A stretch of DNA of 64,000 nucleotides from Hormiphora californensis (taxonomy: Eukaryota > Ctenophora > Tentaculata > Cydippida > Pleurobrachiidae): positions 1,431,274 through 1,495,273 of the forward strand of contig CM035355.1 of NCBI GenBank assembly GCA_020137815.1. The letters run 5' to 3'. Made by a program: the position numbers and the translations under genes. Every line of letters starts with the position of its first letter. The first letter of the stretch is position 1. Under the pieces are notes generated by a model. The model searched no databases. It worked only from the letters and a program-made list of their open reading frames with translations, and had not been told where the DNA came from. This document shows positions 23,499 to 37,900 of the stretch, one piece after another.

Positions 23499-25533
23499 AA
23501 AGTTCCCGAACCTTGTCTTACTCCTACTCCTCAGCTTATGCTCAAGGCGCTCTCTGAGCTCAAACCTGATTCGAGCCCTGGGCCTGATGGAGTACCGGCC
23601 ATGTTACTGAAAGAATGTGCTGAAGAACTCTCTTCCCCGCTGACTCTACTCTGGGCAGAGTCATTCACTACCGGTATCTGCCCAAAGTTCTACAAGCAGG
23701 GAAACGTCACCCCTCTTTTTAAAAAAGGTGACAAAGCCAGAGCTTGTAACTACCGACCAGTTACTCTGACTTCCCACGTTGTTAAATGCTATGAGAGAGT
23801 AATGAGGGACCATATGGTGGAATTCCTAGAAAGTAACGATATGTTCACCAACCAACAGCACGGCTTCCGAGGGGGTCGGTCATGTCTCAGCCAGCTTCTT
23901 GCACACTATGACCAGATGTATCAATGCTTGTTTGATAATGCTGAAGCGGATACCATCTATTTGGATTTTAGTAAGGCGTTTGATCGGGTGGATCTACGTC
24001 TGCTAATGAGGAAACTGAGGCGGTATGGATTCTCTGAGGGAGTCTGTAAGTGGATCGAATCATTTCTGACTGATCGGACACAGACAGTTGTAGTTTCTGG
24101 CACAAAATCCGGTGTCAGAATCATCATCAGTGGAGTCCCGCAAGGAACTGTCCTGGGGCCGTTACTATTTCTCATTTTTGTGAACGACCTACCAGACTGT
24201 GTGAAACACTCCATTGTCAGCCTGTTTGCCGATGATACGCGGCTGGGGAAGAGAATATCAACAGTAGCAGACTGCCTTCTCTTACAAGAAGACCTAACAG
24301 CTGTAACACGGTGGGCCGAGTCTAATAATATGCTTTTGAATGAGAAGAAATATGAACTGATCAGTCATCGTATCAGGGTAGACTCCTTCCTGCAACAGCT
24401 CCCGTTCTTTGCTGAACTATCTACATACACAACTAACAGCGGGCATACCCTGGAAGCATCTCCATGGGTTAGAGACCTCGGTGTTATTGTAGATGCTGGA
24501 ATGACGTGGTCGGAGCACATAGGAAGAACTGTATCCAGGGCTCGGCAGACGTGTGGATGGACACTCAGCGTCTTTAAAAGTCGTGACAGAACAGTCATGC
24601 TTACCCTGTACAAATCACTCATACGATCCATACTCGACTATTGCAGCCCACTATGGGCGCCAGTAGCTATTGGCCAGATACAGCTGGTTGAGTCGGTACA
24701 ACGAACATTTACCTCCCGTATTTCAAATATGGGAGAACTGAACTACTGGGAGAGACTCAAGGACTTGCATCTCATGTCCATTCAGCGACGCCACGAACGT
24801 TATTTCATGATCTATATGTTCAAGCTAAGGATGAGTCTAGTACCAAATGACATTGGGATCATAATTGAAGATACCGGTCGTTGCGGATTTAAGGCTAGGG
24901 TACCCGCTCTGCCTGTTTCCAAGTCTGCTAAAATCCAGTCTCCTTTTCCACCAGAGGTCCTAAGCTATGGAACTGCCTGCCTAAATCGGTCCGAGATCAG
25001 ACTGAGATGGAGAAATTTAAGTCCGAGCTAGGCGCTTTTCTGGCCCAAATTCCAGACGAGCCACCAACACCTGGGTATGTGCGGGCGAATAACAACTCAG
25101 TGTTGGATTGGACCATGGGAGGTCGATGGAAATTCGATAGAACTGTATGGGCATTATGAGTGACACTAAATCTTGGTGCTTAGGCACTGTGGTGTGGTCA
25201 ATGGGCACGAGCTTGCTCGCTTGTTTCATTATCTTTATAATGTTACATTAATGCCTACGCTACATTGAAGAGGGTGCGTCCGCGAAACTCCGGCCACCTG
25301 AAGAAAGAAGAGACGAGAGTGTTGGGCGTAGATTTCGTTAAAATGAATTGCGTTTAAGTTTTTAATTTAATTTTATTAAACTAATAATCGAACTTTTGTA
25401 CTGTAAAATAAAGTCAGTTTTAAATGTGTGTTCTTGAGAGGTGGTCATGTTTTGTTGATAGCCTTAATTATTTTTCAAGTTTCAAGTTCAAGTTTCAAGT
25501 TTCAAGTTTCAAGTTTTCAAGTTTTTTCAAGTT
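23499..25533 (+). mobile_element. 5'-truncated Jockey/CR1-type LINE inserted in duplication copy 2
   Basis: Encodes a reverse transcriptase with the fingers-palm motifs SPGPDGVP, VTPLFKKGDK, YRPVTLTS, QHGFRGGRSC, IYLDFSKAFD, GVPQGTVLGPLLF and the catalytic LFADDT. A thumb region follows with LDYCSPLW and YWERLK. The long frame ends at 25031, but the family's C-terminal motif PDEPPTPGY continues in another frame to about 25159, so there is a frameshift near 24960. No endonuclease domain is present. The 3' end is AT-rich and finishes in (TTTCAAG)n. The first roughly 18 codons of the open frame come from host flank, since that sequence also occurs uninterrupted in copy 1. Confidence 0.9.
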
Positions 25534-25739
25534 TCAATTTTCTGAGCCCGTGAAATTTTAGTAGGAAATTAGTTGAGAAGGCTTGAGTTTCAACGTGCAA
25601 ACAAAAATAGCGTGTCACCCAGTTGAAACTTGAAATATAGGACCATATTCTGAGATGATAGATAATTAATTGTTTAGTTCGGAGATTGAGGTTTTGAAGC
25701 AAAACATGTCAATTGATGGGTTTACTTAACCAGTAGCTG

Positions 25740-26651
25740 ATGGCGAAACAGTGGCACACGGAGGAAAATGAATCTGAATATCCCGGACAACGGTTTCAAC
25801 TTGAAGAAGATAATCTAATTTACGAGACCAAGTCTCAATACCAAACTATTCGAGTGTTTGATCATGTCAAGTTTGGTCGTGTTCTGTCGCTCGATGGATG
25901 TGTGCAGGGTTCTACATTTGACGAGTTTCTCTATCAGGAGATGCTGACCTACCTACCTCTCTGCTCGACAGAGGATGTTAGTAAAGTGCTAGTGCTGGGG
26001 GGAGGGGATGGTGGGGTGGCTAGAGAGGCTGCCAAAGATCCCAGAGTCAAATCTGTCATTGTTGTTGATATTGACGAAAAAGTGGTTGAAACATGTCGTA
26101 AGTTTATACCTTCTATGGCTGCATCTTTTGACAACCCTAATGTAACTCTGATTATTGAAAACGCTAAAACCTACCTGAAAAATCAGCTGGATAATTCGTT
26201 TAATGCTGTTATTATTGATCTTACAGACTCTCCATCAAGTGAGGACGACTCAGAGCCACAGTTTATTAACAGCGATCTAATGCGAGATATTAGGCGAGTT
26301 TTAGTAGATGGTGGTGTTGTATCCCAACAAGATTTTGCTCCCTACTCCAACAACAGACTCCTTTCAAAGAGTGTTGATGTCTTCAAAGCGACAACCACTA
26401 ACATATGCTATGGCTCTGTGCCCGTGCCGTGCTTTCCGAATGGAGCTATTGGGATATGCTTTGGGCGAGTTTGGAAGAATGGCCAGGATCACATTGATTT
26501 GAGTTGCCCAGTCTGGAAGATATCTGAGGAGTGTGCTGTTACGATGGGTTTGAGGTGTTATTATGATAGGTATCATACTGCGTCCTGTACCCTTCCCCTT
26601 GATTTGAAGATCTGGTGGAGGGAAATAGTTGAAAAGGGAGAGAATCATTGA
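25740..26651 (+). CDS. Spermidine/spermine synthase family aminopropyltransferase, copy 2
   Basis: Intronless 303-residue paralogue of the gene at 21433, with the same binding loop GGGDGGV, VVDIDEKV and the DLTDSP catalytic loop. Differences are scattered substitutions with no indel: for example Ser for Lys after DSPS, Asp for Asn before GGV, and Arg for Gly in YDRYH. The gene sits 415 bp upstream of TMEM184 on the same strand. The shared 5' flank means both copies may keep the ancestral promoter, though a LINE now lies about 200 bp upstream of this copy. Confidence 0.9.
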   Translation: MAKQWHTEENESEYPGQRFQLEEDNLIYETKSQYQTIRVFDHVKFGRVLSLDGCVQGSTFDEFLYQEMLTYLPLCSTEDVSKVLVLGGGDGGVAREAAKDPRVKSVIVVDIDEKVVETCRKFIPSMAASFDNPNVTLIIENAKTYLKNQLDNSFNAVIIDLTDSPSSEDDSEPQFINSDLMRDIRRVLVDGGVVSQQDFAPYSNNRLLSKSVDVFKATTTNICYGSVPVPCFPNGAIGICFGRVWKNGQDHIDLSCPVWKISEECAVTMGLRCYYDRYHTASCTLPLDLKIWWREIVEKGENH

Positions 26652-27066
26652 GCTGTTTGAGCGTGAACACAGTGTCAGGCGAATCAATGAGCTGTTACGT
26701 GGTTTGTTATTTGAGTATATGCCAAAGATAACTGTATATTGGGTTCTTATTTCTATTGACGTTTAATGTTTATAGTAACCATATGTTTACATTTTATTTA
26801 TAGAATATTGTATTGGGATTTATTTCGCGTTCATTGTGTTTTCTAGTATTATGATCTTATCATATTTGGTGTAATTATAATGACTCCCCTTTACTGCCGA
26901 CATCACCTAACCAATCATTGAATATGATCCATTAAATACGTACCTCTATCTATCTATCTATGGTGAATGTAAAATGTAAATAATTCCCTATGGTGAATGT
27001 AAATAATTCCCCCTCCCATGAATCATGACTTGGCCAATAACCGTCTATTCCCGATTCTAGCAGGGT

Positions 27067-30972
<3,906 letters not shown>

Positions 30973-31988
30973 TTTGTTGTTGTTGTCTGTTTTAGATGTG
31001 TTGTTGTTGTTGTTGTTTTTTGTGATGTTTCCTCTCACTGGTTGAGATATGTAGAAAGAACCGTGTGTACTGAGTGTACTGAGTGCGGGGAAATCAGGAT
31101 AATGCTCCTGACATATTGTGCATAACATTTGCCTCTATTTTTCTTTTGAACGGTAAAGTTTCTGTAAGAGCAAGTTATAAACGGGATAAACGATAATTTT
31201 GTTTTGTCATGGTTGTTGAATATTTTGACATTTATCAGTATGTGCAAACCCTTGGAGAGAAGGGTCGCGTTGGAGTTCAATACAATAGCTATGGACGGTC
31301 CAACTCCCCAATCCCGCTCTAGTTGAACTTGATGGTTAGACCGTCCGTGGCTCTTGTATTTTGGGAGTGCTGACTTCATCACCCCTATTTGGAATCGTAT
31401 CATTTGTTGTATTTGGGCACTGACTAGCTATTCAATATGTTCTATTCAGTATATGACTCAGATTTGTCTTAAAATACGTTGTTTTAATGAAAACTGGCCG
31501 GGGAATAAGTCACAGTTTCACGGGAAATAACATTGCTCATGTTGATTTGAGAGTCTCCGACACTCTAACATCAAGTTCTGAAACAATTGTATGAGAGAGA
31601 GCGTGCGCGCGAAGACACTCACATGCGACACCCCGCGTGTTCCGTTCAATGCCTGCAGAAACTGTGACAGTGTCCCCAAACAGTGTGCCAAACTTTGTTG
31701 GCTGATGCAAAGTGATTACAAACATTTCAAGACGTTAAAATATAGTTATCGTAATACAACAGCTAACAGGAAGTGTTGCTTTAAAATATATCAGATATCT
31801 TTATCTCAGTTTTTAACCCATGTCAGCTGTATCAAGATCAAATTTTGTACTGGTCGAATCACACGTCAAAACTGAAAATTTAACCACACATTTTCCACTT
31901 TTTGTCACATTCAAAACTGTAAATCAATAAATATAGCTATATTTCCAATTCAAGTATTATAGAGTCCGTCTCTCAATATCTCAACATT
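30973..31988. other. Convergent intergenic region
   Basis: About 1 kb between the TMEM184 stop and the ADAR-like stop, which converge. It has a short (TTG)n run near 31000 and no supported gene. Confidence 0.5.
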
Positions 31989-34900
31989 TCAAAGGGTCCA
32001 CGGTTTCCCAAACTTAGTGGTTACTGCCCCCATACCACTAGCAGCCAGATGAGCCACAACGGCTCCCTTCAGTTTCCTATAAGCAGTGCTACCCTCCTTG
32101 GCTTCCTTTCTGTCCCCTGGTAGATCTTGTAGATCGTGTAGCGTGCACAGCTCAGTGAATGCCGCGAAGGATGAGTGGGAGCAATACTCAGAGGGTGAAA
32201 ATAGATCCGGACTGGGGTTTGGTTCGGGTTTGTTGACGGTAGGGTCCGCTATCTTCAGACCTGATGGGAGAGTGATGTCAGAGTGTTTTAATAATTAAAA
32301 GTGATATAATTAGCTAGGAAAAGATAATGGGATGTCGTAAAAGGAAACTATCCGGTACAAATGTTCTGCTCTATATGTTACCTTGTCGTGAGAAGATAAC
32401 CTCGAGGGGTCTATCCACAGCCCATACTGCTGACCATGTGTTCCTGCCATCGGATGCTGGAGCTCTCCATCTACCACGAATAACACTAAACTCTGGCTCC
32501 ATACCCGAGTCTGCACGGATCGAATCACCTGAGGGAGAGGGGAGTAATAATGATCTTTTGAAGAGTTGTGAGTTGTCGACTGAATAAATTATAAGTAGAG
32601 AATCTCTACCCAAATAGAATATGATATTGCTTAGGGGAAACTCTAACTGAATGGCATCCCATTAATGGGATCCCATCAACAGTAAAACTCTAACTGATAA
32701 TGGACCACAGTGATGGTTCTTTCTCTGTATTCTCTCTGTAGGCAGTACATCTATGTACTGCCTACAGAGAGAATACAGAGAAAGAACTATAGGGCATGCC
32801 CGGGCACGAGCGCGCACACAGAGAGAATACAGAGAAAGAACCATCACTGTGGTCCATTATCAGTTAGAGTTTTACTGTTGATGGGATCCCATTAATGGGA
32901 TGCCATTCAGTTAGAGTTTCCCCTAACCCTTGACCCGTTCCCAGAGGCCTCGTTTCAAAGATCCAAAGTCCCTGACTGTGGCCTGTTTGGAGGGGACCAT
33001 GTATCGGGAAATGTATACGGGATTACAGATCATATCCATCAGAGCACCCTGTACACCACATATCTGTCGTAGTGCCAACTTGTCACTGGAGGTGGGGAGA
33101 GGGGGTTGGAACTGGTGCTATTGTGTGGGGGGAATAGTTAGGACTAACGTTATTGTGCGTGGAGGGAGTTAGAACTAGACCGAGCTATTTGTGTCATGTG
33201 TGTAATGGGGGGGGGGGGGGTAATTAATTGTACCTTGGTGATATAATTGGATGGTGACTGTAACTAATTGTACCTTGGTGATATAATTGGATGGTGACTG
33301 TAACTAATTGTACCTTGGTGATATAATTGGATGGTGACTGTAATTAATTGTACCTTGGGGATATAATTGGATGATGACCCTTCTCTGGGTTGGCAGTAAC
33401 GAACTCCTGTGTGTTTCCATGCAGTAGCATCGTACAGCTGATGACACACCTTACCCTCCGTCACAGATTCATCCCTATTGTAATAAGGTCGGTTGTGGCG
33501 CCTCTTGCCCTCACCACCTCCACCACCACCCTGAACCCCCTCTGATCCCTCTCCCGTTTCACCCATCTTCTGTCCAGTTATCTCCTCCGCAAGCCGCTTC
33601 ATTCCTTTGTAACTACTGTACGTGACATTGCCTACTGTGTAGGTGGTAGCGTATGTGGTCTTGGATTTGTCACCTCCCTCACCCTCCACTACTTCTGCAG
33701 TAGCACTCTCCGCTCCTTCTTTTGGTGTTTCTTTAGGTTGATCTTCTTCCTCTTCCTTTGAAACAACATCCTCCTCCTCCTCTTTCTTATCTACATCAGG
33801 TTCAACTACGTCATCAGCCTCCTTAGCAACCACTGCAGCATCTCCCTCGTCTTCCTTAGCAACGGGGTCCTTCTCACTGACAGAGGTCCGGGCCCGCTTG
33901 TTACCCCTCATGTTGTTACCCCTTCTGTATAGCCTACAGTCACCAATAGGGATGAAGTTGAGATACATAACAAACTTGATATCTTTCTTTACCTGCATAG
34001 GAATAATTGTGAGCATTTTAAGTCAAGTAAATTACGGATAACAACTGGGAATTGTGACTCATGATACACGGCAAATTGTACTAACCGATAACTTCCCCGA
34101 GATATCTCGTTCAAAAACTGATGTTTTGGAGTTGAAACATTCCTCAGCCTGGTCTATCAGGTACCTTCGCATTGCCTTCAGCGCCAATATCTCAGCTACA
34201 TAGGAGTGGAGACATGTCAGAGAAATAGTCCTTTCAGATCTAACTTTTTCTACAACTTAACTGCTGAATTGGATTGACAAATCACGGTGAACTCACCATT
34301 GCAGTCGTTGATACGTTTTCCATCATCAGTTATTTCATCTGTTACAATGAGGTTAGATCCCGTTCCAAAACTGACAACAGTATAGTTATCAAGGGTCTTC
34401 TCCTCACCTGACACCTGACATTGTGTGCGAGTGTGTTATTGTGAAATGACAGGAGATGTGACTCAAGTTGAGTGTCTCACCATTACAAAGTGACTCAGGT
34501 CAGGTTGATATTGCCCTGCTCACAGAATAACCCTACCACGCTGGCTCTGGGAAGGTCAACACAATGACCAGCTGTCTAGCAGGGACAGTGAATCCATTAT
34601 GTGCTCTCCGCCCTGCAAGTCTTGCAGCTTGTATCATTGAAATGACGGTAGATTCTATATAATTTAACATAAATCACCGGTTCACACTTACTAGAGGTTC
34701 ACACGCAATCACTAGGTCGCTTGTAAGTCACTTCTTTTCATGTGTATGAATTAAACGTTTTTGTCTTTGTCAAATTACTATGCAGGCCACAAAGGGGACG
34801 GCGCTGGACCCCTCCCTTCTAAAGAAATGGAGGAGCCCATGGCTTTTTGTAAAAATTTATTAGTCTGTCATCGCGTTACATATCAGTCTCAATCAGTCAG

Positions 34901-37900
34901 TAATTAGCAGAAGTCAGGACCTCTATGAAAGTGTAATGCAGATCCTGCTTCAGGAGCTCTACCGTGTCTAAACTCCCCTACATTTCGAACTGGCGGCTCT
35001 CAATTGATACAAAAAGATCGACATATCAGACTTGACTCACATAACGCACAGTGTGCATCGTGCAAATCACTGACCGTTTCGACTCTAAATTAATAGCAAA
35101 CATTCAAATCATCTCACATCTTACTGATCACAGCAGAATTTCTCTCATATGAACGGAATAACAGAGGTGCAAGGTGGCACAATTCCATTCATTATTCACC
35201 ACGGCTCACACGCTTGTCGCTTACTGCACCTCACAGCTCACTATTTTATGAAAATAAAAAACTGAACAACTCAATGACACATAACATTCACTTGTGGACG
35301 GGCCATCTCACTTACTATTGCTTCAAACTGTATCTTTAAAATATTTCTTCTGCCGAGTATTTTTGAAAACAACCTAGCTAGAGGACTATCATTTGATATA
35401 GAATGTCGTCAGTTTTAAAAATCCGTTTGTGGTCGTTCTGTCATGTCATGTCAGAATTCTCAAATGTCATAACACATACATATCAGACCTGCTCAGACTT
35501 TCTTATTCCACAAGTTCTACTTGGGAACTTCATCTATCTGTGAAGAGGCTAGGGCCCCATTCAAGATAGATACAGTTAGAAAGATGTTCTCTATCTCTAT
35601 CTCTATCTCTATCTCTATCTCTATCTCTATCTCTATCTCTATCTCTATCTCTATCTCTATCTCTATCTCTATCTCTATCTCTATCTCTATCTCTATCTCT
35701 ATCTCTATCTCTATCTCTATCTCTATCTCTATCTCTATCTCTATCTCTATCTCTATCTCTATCTCTATCTCTATCTTGCATCCTCACCACCCCACACACC
35801 TTCATAATAACAGCGACAGTGCGCTTCAGAGCGTAGAAAGAGAGGGGTGCCAACTTTTCACAGACGAATTCCCAGCATTTGCTTGCTACGTGCTCCTCAA
35901 AGGTTACTGGACCCCTTACACCTTCAAAGTGTTTGGGAAAATGAGAACAGGTAAATTGAGAAAATAAACAATAGTTAATTAAGTTGATTAACGTGGTATT
36001 CCCCTTGGGGATAATTTGTTGGGCTATGTTAATATGAGGACCCTCGAAAATATTCCGTGACAAATTCACATACATTTTGTAATAAGAGAAATCGTTATGC
36101 ACAATATGTGCACGAGGTTGCCACGAAACATTTCTGAGAGTCCCTAATATTAAATTAGAGATAATGGGTGGTTAACGCTGCTGAGTCTTCGCAGTCACAT
36201 AAATAACAAACATCGCTGAAACTCGGTATTGGCCATTTTCAAGTAAAAGTAAAGACTTGAATTGTACTCACTTTAACCTAAACCCAAATCGAGATTTCAG
36301 CGATGCTATGATTTATTGGATAGAACACAATATCGTTATTCGTTTAATTAGCTGGTTTAAAGTTTAGTTGTAATAAAACGGGTGTCAATGACAAATTATG
36401 TAAATTTGTGCGAGATTTCCAAAGTAAATGGCACCCACAAATAAAACATGTCTAAAACTGAAACTGGACTCGCCTAAACTTGTAAAAATAAAAAGGCCCT
36501 CAACTAGTTAGTTGCTAAGTTCAAGACGTCGATCATATCTTCGCTTCATTTTTCTAATCCCGATGAGAAAGATACTTTATCTTGGTTGCGTAAGATAGTA
36601 TAAACAAGATCTTTCTAACACATCCAATTTTAAAGATCTAACTCATCAAGATCCAGAAATATGAGTACTGCGAACCAGGGCCTAAAGTTTAAAGTAAGAG
36701 TGGCGCGCCGTGTTTTCTCACAAAACTTAGTGGATGAACGGGGAGTACCACCAGGACCATTGGTACGGTATCGAAAATTTCCAATTCTGTCGCGTTCATT
36801 AGTTATGACGTAATATGTTCATTATTTCAACTTTCATAAAATTGCTCTACAGAAAAATCTGTACATTGTGGATTGAAATGGATGCTTGCATCGTGTTCAG
36901 CGTCAAAAAATAGCCGGGGTACCAAATTTTGGTGTCTCTACCTTGTCTGTGACGCGAGATATCGACAAATATGAAAAACGACCAAAGTGAGAGAAAGAGA
37001 GTTTGTTACAAGTGGGTGGCGCGCACAGACAACTAGCACCCAAAGATAACAATCTCTCTCTCACCCATTTTGGTCGTTTTTGATAATTGTCGATATCTCG
37101 CGTCACAGACAAGGTAGAGACACCAAAATTTGGTACCCCGGCTATTTTTTGACGCTGAACACGATGCAAGCATCCATTTCAATCCACAATGTACAGATTT
37201 TTCTGTAGAGCAATTTTATGAAAGTTGAAATAATGAACATATTACGTCATAACTAATGAACAAGACAGAATTGGAAATTTTCGATACCGTACCAATGGTC
37301 CTGGTGGTACTCCCCGTTCATCCACTAAGTTTTGTGAGAAAACACGGCGTGCCACTCTTACTTTAAATTTAAAGGAATTAAACTTGAACTCGAATAGGGC
37401 CATTCTCACATACCTGTGGCTGATTTGACCCGTGTACTGGACCTAATATTGGGGGGAGGATTGATCTCAAATTCATCAAATGCACTCAGCACCGCGATAC
37501 TACGGGCTTTCTTCTTGCTGACACTCAGCCCTGAGAATGAGAATCCCTGGACCTTTAGGGTACAGGAAAACGTCTTGGCGTCCTGTAGAAACAAGATTAC
37601 CTTTTAGATTTCAGTTCTTCTACCAGGTTCCGAATGGTGTGTTGGTATGTATTGAAGATAAACAATAAAAGGGTGCGAAGGAAGGGAGTGAACGAGATGG
37701 AATATTCTGGAAGGAATAGAATAGAAAACTCTGGAAGGAATATATACCCGTACCTTATTCTCTATGGTACTCTCTTCTATTTCTGGCCCGTATAACTGTA
37801 GGAGGCGTCCATAGTCCTTTACACCATCTCTCTTTACCTAGAGTTATTACAAGGGTTAATATAATTGTGGGGGGGGGGGCAGTAATTAGATCTTGAACGT

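Noticed and set aside
32930-33172. Plus-strand 80-codon frame
   Set aside because: Antisense shadow of ADAR-like exon 10, which has clear family motifs on the minus strand.
33361-33383. Alternative donor GTCATC for ADAR-like exon 9
   Set aside because: It can be joined to an acceptor at 33095, but the AAG/GTACAA donor at 33354 with the acceptor at 33118 is stronger and keeps the SSDKLALRQ segment in frame.
35530-36102. Long minus-strand frame with an Asp-Arg repeat resembling an RD/RS splicing factor
   Set aside because: The repeat is the translation of the (TCTATC)n microsatellite within an intron of the ADAR-like gene; the flanks have no motifs and no splice support.
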